From contig NC_010125.1 of the NCBI RefSeq assembly GCF_000067045.1, positions 1,092,001-1,156,000 on the forward strand: DNA of 64,000 nucleotides, in the 5' to 3' direction. Below are positions 42,105-51,214 of this stretch, in pieces. The stretch is from Gluconacetobacter diazotrophicus PA1 5 (lineage in GTDB: Bacteria; Pseudomonadota; Alphaproteobacteria; Acetobacterales; Acetobacteraceae). The notes under the pieces were generated by a model. That model did not search any database, was not told the DNA's origin, and saw only the letters and a program-made list of their open reading frames with translations. The stretch's first letter is position 1. Each line of letters starts with the position of its first letter. Both the position numbers and the translations under genes were made by a program.

Positions 42105-43343
42105 TCAGCCCGCCGAATGCCGCCGGTGCCACACGGTGCAGAACAGCATGCCGACGATGCCCGCCGCCATGGTACCGGCGATCGGCACCGTCGTATCCAG
42201 CGGCAGGTAGCCCAGCAGCACGCCGCTGAGCGAGCCGATGGTGAATTGCAGCGTGCCCAGCAGGGCCGAGGCGCTGCCGGCATGATGGCCGTGCCGGGTG
42301 AAGGCCAGCACCGTGGCATTGGGGTTGACGAACCCCAGCGAGCCCGTGATCAGCCCGATCAGGCAGCACACCAGCGCCGGATGGCGCGGCCCCGCAATTC
42401 CGGCCAGGGACAGGGCCAGGAACAGAACGGCCGCCATCGTCACCACCGTCACGCCGCGCAGCATCAGCACATCCAGCGCCACCCGGTGGACCAGCCGCCC
42501 GTTGACCTGCGCCCCGGTGATGAACAGCGCGGCATTCACGCCGAAGAACAGGCCGAACTGCCCCGGGGTGAAGGACAGGATGTGTTCGAACAGCGTCGGC
42601 GCGCTGGCCAGGTAGCCGAACATCACGAAGGCCGAGAAGCCCAGCAGCAGCGCCGCCGACAGGAACATCGGCTCGCGCGCGATGGTGACATAGCGCCAGA
42701 GCACGGTCGGGATCGACAGCGCGATGCGCCGGTCGCGCGGCATGGTGTCGGGCAGCGTCCAGGCGATGGCAACGACACCCAGCGCGCCATAGACGACCGC
42801 GAACCAGAAGATCCAGCGCCAGTGGCCGACCGACAGCACCAGGCTGCCCAGGCTGGGGGCCAGGATCGGCATCAGGCCGAAGACCAGGGTCAGTTGCGCC
42901 ATGATCCGCGCGCCCTGCATGCCGGTCGCGACGTCCCGCACGATGGCGCGCGGCACCACCACGCCGGCCGAGCCGCCAAGGGCGGCCAGGAAGCGCCAGA
43001 CGCAGAACATGTGATAGCTGTACGACAGCGCACACCCCGCCGAGGCGATGCTGAACAGCGTCAGGCCGCCCAGCAGCGGCACCCGCCGCCCCAGCCGGTC
43101 CGACAGGGGGCCCTGGCTGAACTGGCCGATCGCCAGCCCCGCGAACCACGATGCCAGCGTGATCTGCGCCGAGCCCGGACCGCCGCCCAGGTCGCGATCG
43201 ACCGCCGGAAAGGCCGGCAGGTACATGTCGGTGGCCAGCGGCCCGATCGCCGTGACCAGGCCCAGCAGAATCACCAGCCACGCCGGCAGCGCGCCGACGG
43301 GAATACGATGGCGATAGGCAAGCGAGGATGTGGAGGAAGACAT
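42105..43343 (-). CDS. Bcr/CflA-family drug exporter (MFS)
   Basis: A 412-residue major facilitator with 12 helices and the family opening LATDMYLPAFPAVDRDLGG. The antiporter region FAGLAIGQFSQGPLSDRLGR RVPLLGG is the conserved loop 2-3, followed by AIVRDVATGMQGARIMAQLT. Members export bicyclomycin, chloramphenicol or similar compounds by proton antiport. ATG 43,343 was chosen because the protein starts normally there. Substrate unknown. Confidence 0.9.
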   Translation of the reverse strand: MSSSTSSLAYRHRIPVGALPAWLVILLGLVTAIGPLATDMYLPAFPAVDRDLGGGPGSAQITLASWFAGLAIGQFSQGPLSDRLGRRVPLLGGLTLFSIASAGCALSYSYHMFCVWRFLAALGGSAGVVVPRAIVRDVATGMQGARIMAQLTLVFGLMPILAPSLGSLVLSVGHWRWIFWFAVVYGALGVVAIAWTLPDTMPRDRRIALSIPTVLWRYVTIAREPMFLSAALLLGFSAFVMFGYLASAPTLFEHILSFTPGQFGLFFGVNAALFITGAQVNGRLVHRVALDVLMLRGVTVVTMAAVLFLALSLAGIAGPRHPALVCCLIGLITGSLGFVNPNATVLAFTRHGHHAGSASALLGTLQFTIGSLSGVLLGYLPLDTTVPIAGTMAAGIVGMLFCTVWHRRHSAG

Positions 43344-43466
43344 GGGCAAGGTCGTGAACCCGATGAACAAGGGGCACCGTATGTCACGGTTTCCGCGACA
43401 CTTGTCCATTGCTATCCCTCACGGCGCGCCCCGCCGGAAACATGGCAGACGCGCGCGGGCAGTGCT

Positions 43467-43499
43467 CTTCATTCTTTTTTGAAACAGAAGCAAAAAACC
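43467..43499. repeat. Intergenic hairpin element (A/T-rich), second copy
   Basis: The plus strand reads CTTCATTCTTTTTTGAAACA followed by GAAGCAAAAAACC. CTTC/GAAG and the A/T arms can pair imperfectly. AGAAGCAAAAA is identical to the minus strand of the element at 26,020-26,049. It lies between the MFS start and the 3' end of the VC0807-family gene. Confidence 0.55.
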
Positions 43500-43509
43500 G
43501 GGATCATCC

Positions 43510-44199
43510 TCACGCGGGCGGCATCGGGCGTCCCGCCCGGGCCGCCATCCGCCGGCCGGTCCGGATGCTCCATTGCATCAGCGCGATCGGAAGCACGATC
43601 CACAGCACGTGCATCGCCCCCAGCAGGACGGGATCGGGCCACCACATCACGACCGCGACCCGCAGCGCGGCCTCGCCCAGCAGCAGCACCGCCCACGCCA
43701 GGGTCAGCGCCCGCATGAACCAGCGAAACGACGGATAGACCCACCGGTCCGCGAACGCCGCCATCCGGTCGGGCGTGCCCATCATGGCGCGGGCGAGGAA
43801 ATAGACCAGCGGGCGCGGCAGCAGCAGCGACACCAGGAAGACCAGCCCGATCACCCCGGTCACCAGCGAGGACTGCACCAGCACCAGGCGCGGCGAGGAA
43901 AACCACAGCGCGCAGGCCACCCCGGCCAGCGTCGCCGCCAGGGCCAGGATGGTCATGGCGTCCAGGCTGCGACGGCGGACCAGGCCCGCCAGCATGACCG
44001 CCAGCATCGCCGCCGACGCCGCCAGGCTGGCGGCCAGGCCGCCATATCCCAGCCGCCCGGCCCCGAACATGATTCCCCAGGGCAGCACGACGTTCAGCCC
44101 CACCTCGCGCAGCAATCCCGGGACCGTCAGGCCCATGCCCGGCCCCGCGGCAGGCGCGGCGGCCGGCGCGAAGGCTGGGGGCGGATCTTGCAGGGTCAT
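43510..44199 (-). CDS. VC0807-family membrane protein
   Basis: A 229-residue protein with six to seven predicted helices and the family-specific stretch VLVQSSLVTGVIGLVFLVSL followed by LLPRPLVYFLARAMMG. Function is unknown; homologues lie next to TetR regulators. It is divergent from tetR at 44,317, with an operator-like inverted repeat between them, which suggests that the pair responds to one signal. Confidence 0.8.
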   Translation of the reverse strand: MTLQDPPPAFAPAAAPAAGPGMGLTVPGLLREVGLNVVLPWGIMFGAGRLGYGGLAASLAASAAMLAVMLAGLVRRRSLDAMTILALAATLAGVACALWFSSPRLVLVQSSLVTGVIGLVFLVSLLLPRPLVYFLARAMMGTPDRMAAFADRWVYPSFRWFMRALTLAWAVLLLGEAALRVAVVMWWPDPVLLGAMHVLWIVLPIALMQWSIRTGRRMAARAGRPMPPA

Positions 44200-44271
44200 C
44201 GACGTGTTTCCTTCATGACGGAACGATTCCGCCCCGACCCTACCGGATCGGACCGCCCCGATTCCACACGA

Positions 44272-44290
44272 ATCTTTCCATTGTAAAGAT
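44272..44290. promoter_or_regulatory. Operator-like inverted repeat between VC0807 gene and tetR
   Basis: ATCTTT-N7-AAAGAT is a perfect inverted repeat 27 bases before the tetR start and about 73 bases before the membrane protein start. Its size and position are typical for a TetR site controlling both divergent genes. Confidence 0.5.
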
Positions 44291-44316
44291 AAGGCGTGCC
44301 GCCCTATCGTGCGGCC

Positions 44317-44997
44317 ATGGACCCGTCCCCCCGCCCCTACCATCACGGCAACCTGCGCGCCGCCCTGCTGAAGACCGCCGAACGCCTGCTGGAACGCGAC
44401 GGACCGGCGGCCCTGACCATGCGGGCCATCGCGCGAGAGGCCGGGGTGTCCCATACCGCGCCCGCCCATCATTTCGGCGACCTGCCGGGATTGCTGGCCG
44501 ACCTGGCCGCGACCGGCTTCACCCGCCTGGCCGAGACCATGCGCCGCGCCGCGACCGACCCCGCGCCGCGCGCGCCGCTGCATGCCTATGTCCGCTTCGC
44601 GCAGGACCATCCGGGACTGTACACGCTGATGTTCCGCTCCGACCGGCTCGATTACGGACGGGAGTCGCTGGCCGCCGCATCGCGCGAGGCCTGGAGCATC
44701 CTGTTCCGGTCGGTCGGTTCGGACACCGACAGCGCGGCGCAGGCCGACCTGGCGACGACCGACCTGACGACAACCGACCTGACGACCCTGGGCCACGTCA
44801 CCTATCGCTGGTCGCTCCTGCACGGATTCTGCACCCTGCTGCTGGACCGGCGGCTCGATCCCCTGCTGGCCGCCCCGTCCTGCGGGGGCGATCCGCACGT
44901 GCTGCTGGATGCGATGGTCCCCCCGCCGGCAGCGACGGCGACGGTCAGGCCGCCACCACCCGCACCGGAATCGACTTCGCCGCCGGGGTGCCGCTGA
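44317..44997 (+). CDS. TetR-family regulator
   Basis: A 226-residue TetR protein: YHHGNLRAALLKTAERLLER, then GPAALTMRAIAREAGVSHTA with PAHHFGDLPGLLADLAATGF as the helix-turn-helix, and a WHG/TetR_C-like ligand domain. Repeated LATTDLTTTDLTT in the middle looks like a short codon duplication. The last 53 bases overlap the 3' end of the convergent molybdoenzyme gene, and the proline-rich tail may be non-essential. Likely regulates the divergent VC0807 gene. Confidence 0.85.
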   Translation: MDPSPRPYHHGNLRAALLKTAERLLERDGPAALTMRAIAREAGVSHTAPAHHFGDLPGLLADLAATGFTRLAETMRRAATDPAPRAPLHAYVRFAQDHPGLYTLMFRSDRLDYGRESLAAASREAWSILFRSVGSDTDSAAQADLATTDLTTTDLTTLGHVTYRWSLLHGFCTLLLDRRLDPLLAAPSCGGDPHVLLDAMVPPPAATATVRPPPPAPESTSPPGCR

Positions 44998-47221
44998 TCT
45001 CGTCGAAATGGTCCAGCGGCAGCAGGGGGTTGAGTTCGGGGTAATAGCCCGCCACCGCACCGCGCGGCAGGGAATAGGGCAGCGCGCGCAGGTCGCCCAC
45101 CCGCCGCACGATGCCGTCATCCGACAGGGTTTCCAGCACCACGGGGGATTCGGGGGCAATGGCGCGGTCGCGCATGTCGTCCGCGTTCATCAGCACCACC
45201 ATGCGGGTATCGTACACCCCGCGATAGCGGTCGGTATTGCTGTAGATGGTGGTGTTGTACTGGTCGTGCGAGCGCACCGTCGCCAGCCGCAGCATGGCGG
45301 CGTCGTCCACCGGCGGGTCCATCGCCAGCCCAGCGAACGGCAGGAAGTTGGCCTTGCCCGTCGCCGTCCGCCATTCCCGATGGCGCGGCGGATTGTACAG
45401 GTGGAACCCCTTGGGTTCGTGGATGCGGACGTTGAAGTCCGCGAAATCGGGATAGACCTCGGCGATCTTGTCGCGGATCAGGTTGTAATCGTCGATATAG
45501 GTGCCCCACGGCACGACGCTGTGCGGCAGAGTCGCCTTGGCCATCCGGCAGACGATCTCGATTTCCGACAGCAGATGCGGGCTGGCGGGCTCCAGCACAC
45601 CGCGTGACGCGCCGACATTGGACATCGCGTCCTCCAGCGTCACGAATTGCGGGCCGCTGGCCTGGATGTCGATCTCCGACCGCGCGATGACGGGCAGGAT
45701 CAGCGCCTGCCGCCCGTGGACCAGATGGCCGCGATTGAGCTTGGTCGCGATGCCCACCGTCAGGTCCAGTGTCGCCATCGCCCGGTACGCGATGGGCGTG
45801 TCGGGGATGGCGTGGATGAAATTGCCGCCCATGCCGATGAAGACGCGCGCACGCCCGTCGATCATCGCCTTCACCGATTCGACGACATGGTGTCCATGCT
45901 CGCTCGGCGGGGTGAAGCCGAAGGCGGCCTGCAGCCGGGCCAGGTAGGCGGGGGTCGGCTTTTCGTCGATGCCCACGGTGCGGTCGCCCTGGACGTTGGA
46001 ATGGCCGCGCACCGGGCAGATCCCGCCCCCGGCCCTGCCGAAATTCCCCTTCATCATCAGGAGATTGGCGATCTGCTGGATCGCCCGCGCGCCCTGTTGG
46101 TGCTGGGTGATGCCCATGCCGTAGCAGACGATGCTGGCGCCCGCATGGGCATAGATCGCACCGATGCGGCGGATCTGCGCTTCCTCCAGCCCCGACACCG
46201 CGACGATGTCGGCCCAGCTTGTGGCCCGCGCATCCTGCGCCACCGCGTCGAAGCCATCCGTGTGGGCGGCGATGAAATCGACGTCCAGCAGGCGCGGCGT
46301 GCCGGCCGCCCGGGCCGCGTCATCCAGTTCCAGCAGCGTCTTCATCATGCCCTTGATCACGGCGATGTCGCCGCCGATCCGGACCTGGCAGAATTCGCTG
46401 GCAATCTCGGTCGAGCCGAACGTCGCCATCTTCACCGGGTCCTGCGGTTCGGTGAAGCGCATCAGCGCGCGTTCGGGCATCGGGTTGATGACGACGATCG
46501 GCACGCCGCGCTTCCGCGCATGGACCAGCTCGGTCATCATGCGCGGGCTGTTGGTGCCGGTATTCTGGCCGATGATGAAGATCGCCTCGGTATGGGCGAA
46601 ATCGTTGATGATCACCGTGCCCTTGCCGATGCCGATCGATGCCGGCAGGCCCCGGCTGGTCGGCTCGTGGCACATGTTGGAGCAGTCGGGGAAATTGTTG
46701 GTCCCGAATTCCCGCACGAATACGGAATACAGGAACGCGGCCTCGTTCGAAGTGCGGCCCGACGTATAGAATTCCGCCTGGTCCGGATGGTCCAGCGCCC
46801 GCAGCGCGTCGCCGATCATCGCGAACGCGGCGTCCCAGTCGCAGGGCACGTAGCGGTCGGTCGCCGCGTCGTAGCGCATCGGCTCGGTCAGCCGTCCCTG
46901 CTGCTCCAGCCAGTAATCGCTGCGTTCCATCAGTTCGGTGACGGTATGGGCGGCGAAGAAATCACGCCCGATCCGCCGCTTCGTCGCCTCGACGGCCAGG
47001 GCCTTGGCGCCGTTTTCGCAGAATTCCAGCGTCTTTTCCCGGTCGGGATTGGGCCAGGCGCAACTGGGACATTTGAACCCGTGGGGATGGTTCATCGACA
47101 GCAGCGCGCGCGACCCGGTGGTGACCACGCTCTGTTCCAGCAGGACCCGCGCCGTAGCCTTCGCCGCCCCCCAGCCGCCGGCCGGATGGGTGTAGGGACG
47201 GAATTTCACCTCGTCGGACAT
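44945..47221 (-). CDS. FdhF/YdeP-type molybdopterin oxidoreductase
   Basis: A 758-residue member of the YdeP branch of formate-dehydrogenase-like enzymes (oxidoreductase alpha subunit, TIGR01701 type). N-terminal cysteines in FKCPSCAWPNPDREKTLEFC may hold an iron-sulfur cluster. Cofactor contacts include SGRTSNEAAFLYSVFVREFG, NMCHEPTSRGLPASIGIGKG and GGICPVRGHSNVQGDRTVGI. There is no selenocysteine. In E. coli YdeP is linked to acid resistance. Substrate unproven. It is followed upstream by fdhD 21 bases away, which supports a sulfurated Mo-bis-MGD cofactor. Confidence 0.88.
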   Translation of the reverse strand: MSDEVKFRPYTHPAGGWGAAKATARVLLEQSVVTTGSRALLSMNHPHGFKCPSCAWPNPDREKTLEFCENGAKALAVEATKRRIGRDFFAAHTVTELMERSDYWLEQQGRLTEPMRYDAATDRYVPCDWDAAFAMIGDALRALDHPDQAEFYTSGRTSNEAAFLYSVFVREFGTNNFPDCSNMCHEPTSRGLPASIGIGKGTVIINDFAHTEAIFIIGQNTGTNSPRMMTELVHARKRGVPIVVINPMPERALMRFTEPQDPVKMATFGSTEIASEFCQVRIGGDIAVIKGMMKTLLELDDAARAAGTPRLLDVDFIAAHTDGFDAVAQDARATSWADIVAVSGLEEAQIRRIGAIYAHAGASIVCYGMGITQHQQGARAIQQIANLLMMKGNFGRAGGGICPVRGHSNVQGDRTVGIDEKPTPAYLARLQAAFGFTPPSEHGHHVVESVKAMIDGRARVFIGMGGNFIHAIPDTPIAYRAMATLDLTVGIATKLNRGHLVHGRQALILPVIARSEIDIQASGPQFVTLEDAMSNVGASRGVLEPASPHLLSEIEIVCRMAKATLPHSVVPWGTYIDDYNLIRDKIAEVYPDFADFNVRIHEPKGFHLYNPPRHREWRTATGKANFLPFAGLAMDPPVDDAAMLRLATVRSHDQYNTTIYSNTDRYRGVYDTRMVVLMNADDMRDRAIAPESPVVLETLSDDGIVRRVGDLRALPYSLPRGAVAGYYPELNPLLPLDHFDEISGTPAAKSIPVRVVAA

Positions 47222-47242
47222 GGATGCCCCCCGCTTGCGTGA

Positions 47243-48100
47243 TCAGGCGGCCGTGTCGATCCGGCCTTGATGCGTGAAGATAATCTGCGCGTCGTGCCGC
47301 GCCAGCGCAACCAGGGTCAGCCCCGCGGCATGCGCCATGTCCACCGCCCGGGCGGTGGGGGCGGAAATCGCCACCAGCACCGTCAGGCCCGCCATCGCGG
47401 CCTTCTGCACCATTTCATACGAGCAGCGGCTGGTGATCAGGCCGAACCCGGCATCGAACGCGATCCCGTCCCGCAGGCCCGCGCCCACCAGCTTGTCCAA
47501 CGCGTTGTGACGGCCCACGTCCTCGCGCACCAGGCGCAGGGCACCGTCGGGGCCGGCCCAGGCCGCGCCATGCACCATATGGACCCGCGCGTTCAGGACC
47601 TGCCGCGCCGCCAGACCGTCCAGCGCCGCACGCACCGCCGACAGCGCCACGCGGCCGCCCACCGGCACCGGGGGCGGCGCGGGGTCGAACGCCGCCAGGT
47701 CCTCGACCCCGCAGACGCCGCAGCCGGTGCGCCCGGTCAGGTGCCGCCGCCGGGCCAGCAGGCGCGCGAAGGCATCGCCGGGGATGCGCATGTCCACCGT
47801 GATGCCCCCCGACGCATGGGTCACGCGCAGGTCGCGGATCGCCGCCGCCGAGGGCACGATCGCCTCGGTCACCGAAAAGCCGGTGGCGAAATCCTCCAGG
47901 TCGGCCGGTGTCGCCATCATCACGGCATGCGCCAGGCCGTTATAGGTCAGGCCGACCGGAACCTCCTCGGCCAGGGGCCGCACGATGCCGGCCGCGCCGT
48001 CCGCCCCCAGGCGCTGCCCGGGGCATTCGCGCCAGGCGGCCGGGCGGTTGGATTGGTGGCCGGGACCCGCTATGTCAGCACCCGCTATCTCAGCATCCAT
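47243..48100 (-). CDS. fdhD: Formate dehydrogenase accessory sulfurtransferase FdhD
   Basis: A 285-residue protein from ATG 48,100. It passes sulfur from the desulfurase to the molybdenum cofactor of formate-dehydrogenase-type enzymes. The essential CxxC lies in TGRTGCGVCGVEDLAAFDPA; other conserved parts are VHMVHGAAWAGPDGALRLVR, EDVGRHNALDKLVGAGLRDG and RCSYEMVQKAAMAGLTVLVA. GTG 48,109 is an alternative start. It precedes the YdeP-type gene in one likely operon and is divergent from DUF3297. Confidence 0.92.
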   Translation of the reverse strand: MDAEIAGADIAGPGHQSNRPAAWRECPGQRLGADGAAGIVRPLAEEVPVGLTYNGLAHAVMMATPADLEDFATGFSVTEAIVPSAAAIRDLRVTHASGGITVDMRIPGDAFARLLARRRHLTGRTGCGVCGVEDLAAFDPAPPPVPVGGRVALSAVRAALDGLAARQVLNARVHMVHGAAWAGPDGALRLVREDVGRHNALDKLVGAGLRDGIAFDAGFGLITSRCSYEMVQKAAMAGLTVLVAISAPTARAVDMAHAAGLTLVALARHDAQIIFTHQGRIDTAA

Positions 48101-48126
48101 GATCGTCACCAGCAGAGGTCAACCCG

Positions 48127-48363
48127 ATGAGTGATACTCCCCCGGACCGCCTGTCCGCCAACCCCGAAAGCCCCTTTCACGATGCCGCCCTGCTGGAACG
48201 CGGCGTGGGCGTGCGCTTCAAGGGCGTCGAGAAGACCAATGTCGAGGAATATTGCGTCAGCGAGGGCTGGGTGCGGCTGGCGGTCGGCAAGACCATGGAC
48301 CGCCGCGGAAACCCGATGACCATGAAGCTGCAGGGCCCGGTCGAGGTCTGGTTCAAGGGCTGA
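48127..48363 (+). CDS. DUF3297 family protein
   Basis: A 78-residue soluble protein (NPESPFHDAALLERGVGVRF, KGVEKTNVEEYCVSEGWVRL, GNPMTMKLQGPVEVWFKG) matching DUF3297 over its whole length. Function unknown. Common as a stand-alone gene in proteobacteria. Only about 26 bases separate it from the divergent fdhD start, so promoters must overlap. Confidence 0.85.
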   Translation: MSDTPPDRLSANPESPFHDAALLERGVGVRFKGVEKTNVEEYCVSEGWVRLAVGKTMDRRGNPMTMKLQGPVEVWFKG

Positions 48364-48430
48364 CCCGCGTCCGGCGCGCGCCGCCGCCCCCTCGCCCTTC
48401 CGGGAAAAGGTGATAGGGTCAATACTTGGT

Positions 48431-48505
48431 GTGTCTGTCCGGAAACGCGGTCCGGCAAGCAACCATGCGCCGGATCGCCACCAGACCGCGTTTGCGGACA
48501 GACAC
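48431..48505 (+). repeat. Long inverted repeat in the leader of the sulfide:quinone reductase gene
   Basis: Arms of 22 bases (48,431-48,452, GTGTCTGTCCGGAAACGCGG..., and 48,484-48,505) pair at 21 of 22 positions. The 31-base loop contains a second stem TCCGGC/GCCGGA that extends from the first. The structure ends 13 bases before the ribosome-binding site AAGGAG of the next gene. It could be a regulatory leader structure or a small non-autonomous repeat element. Confidence 0.8.
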
Positions 48506-48532
48506 GGACATCGTCAGCAAGGAGTGTGTCCC

Positions 48533-49789
<1,257 letters not shown>

Positions 49790-49797
49790 CGCCATCC

Positions 49798-49823
49798 GGG
49801 GCCGGGCCTGCGCGCCCGGCCCC
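49798..49823. terminator. GC-rich hairpin between convergent sqr and mscS
   Basis: GGGGCCGGGC-CTGCGC-GCCCGGCCCC is a perfect 10-bp stem midway between the two stop codons. There is no T-run on either side, so it is probably a bidirectional stop aided by Rho. Confidence 0.6.
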
Positions 49824-49834
49824 CGCCCTGCCCC

Positions 49835-51043
49835 CTATGTGCGCGGCGGGGATACCTGCAGGTTCGGGCCGGTATAGGGGCCCCGGTCGGGACGATTGAC
49901 GTGCGGGGCCGCCAAGGCCTCCGGCCAGGCATCGTTGCCCGCCCCGTCGCCGACCAGCGCCGTCCGGCCGCGGGGGATGCATTCGGGGATTTCCTCGCGG
50001 ATGCGCTTGAGAATGCGCTCGCGCACGTCGCAGCACAGGTTCCACATCTGTCCCGCACCCGCCGCGCCCGCGATGATGCGGATGGAAATGACCTGCGCGT
50101 TGCTGTCGGCCACCTGGCAGGCCAGATTGGCGCGGTCCTTGTCCCAATCGGGGCAATGGACGATCTCTTCCTCCAGGAACTGGCGGATACGGTCCATGGG
50201 CGTGCGGTAGTCGAGCCAGAGAAAGACCGAACCGACCAGCGCGGGCGCGCTGTGCGTCCAGTTCTGGAACGGATTTTCAAGGAAATAGGCGATCGGCACG
50301 ATATAGCGGCGCTTGTCCCACGTCCGCAGCACGACATAGGTGGCGTTGATTTCCTCCACCCAGGCCCAGTCGCCGTTGAGGATCAGCATGTCCTCCATGC
50401 GGATCGGCTGCGTGATCGCGATCTGGACGCCGGCGATCAGGTTGCTGAGCGCCGGACGGGCGGACAGGCCGACGACCAGCGAGGCCGCGCCGGCCGAAGC
50501 GAAGAGCGACAGGCCGAAACGCTGCACGGTATCGAACACCATCAGCGCCGACGCCACCGTAATGACCCCGAGCGTGATTTCGACCAGCCGGCGCAGGACC
50601 CGGATCTGCGTCTGGTGGGAACGGACCGTGATGTCGTCACCCGGGTCCCGCTGGCCCATGCGCGTCAGGTAGCTGTCCGTGGCGATCCGCAGCGCGCGGA
50701 TGATTCCGAAGCCCAGGATCAGGATGAACAGGAACGCGAACACCTTGCCGAGCATGTAGAGCGTCTCGCTCGACAATCCGACCGAAGCGGCGGGAAGGGC
50801 GGCACTGGCGGCGAGCAGCATCAGCAGCATGCGGATGGACGGCCGCAGCCGGACCATCAGCAGCGGAATGATCGGGAAACGCCTGAGGCCCGGCAGGCGC
50901 GGAATGGCATCCGTAATGAGACGGCTGAACAGACGCGCGATAAAAGCGGCGATGACCAGCAGCAGGATCGAGGCGACGGGGGCGGGAAGCCAGTCGAACC
51001 AGTGGCGGACGCCGGACATCGAGGCGACGTAATCATGTCTCAT
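49835..51043 (-). CDS. MscS-family mechanosensitive channel
   Basis: A 402-residue membrane protein. The MscS core has pore helix SAGAASLVVGLSARPALSNL followed by IAGVQIAITQPIRMEDMLIL, a beta domain (WAWVEEINATYVVLRTWDKR, YIVPIAYFLENPFQNWTHSA) and a longer C-terminal cytoplasmic part. Four or five helices precede the pore. It would release solutes on osmotic downshock; it lacks a cyclic-nucleotide domain. ATG 51,043 is used; ATG 51,019 is an alternative. Confidence 0.9.
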   Translation of the reverse strand: MRHDYVASMSGVRHWFDWLPAPVASILLLVIAAFIARLFSRLITDAIPRLPGLRRFPIIPLLMVRLRPSIRMLLMLLAASAALPAASVGLSSETLYMLGKVFAFLFILILGFGIIRALRIATDSYLTRMGQRDPGDDITVRSHQTQIRVLRRLVEITLGVITVASALMVFDTVQRFGLSLFASAGAASLVVGLSARPALSNLIAGVQIAITQPIRMEDMLILNGDWAWVEEINATYVVLRTWDKRRYIVPIAYFLENPFQNWTHSAPALVGSVFLWLDYRTPMDRIRQFLEEEIVHCPDWDKDRANLACQVADSNAQVISIRIIAGAAGAGQMWNLCCDVRERILKRIREEIPECIPRGRTALVGDGAGNDAWPEALAAPHVNRPDRGPYTGPNLQVSPPRT

Positions 51044-51181
51044 CGGTGCGAATATCTCCCTCTCGCGGACGCCGCGTCCGGCGTCGCGCCAGTATGTCAA
51101 AATGTGGCTGGAGTATTTCTAGCGCACGAATGACACGCAGGGTTGCAAGGATCAACAGATCGGGATGCGAAATCTCCTGCC

Positions 51182-51212
51182 CGGCCGGGTCCGGGCAGGA
51201 CCCGGCCTTTTT
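51182..51212 (+). terminator. Rho-independent terminator reading rightward, without an obvious gene
   Basis: GGCCGGGTCC-GGGCA-GGACCCGGCC is a perfect 10-bp stem (51,182-51,206) followed by six T residues on the plus strand. Genes on both sides read leftward, so a rightward transcript starting between 51,044 and 51,180 is implied if the element works as oriented. In the leftward direction it may still help end hpnN. Confidence 0.75.
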
Positions 51213-51214
51213 TA

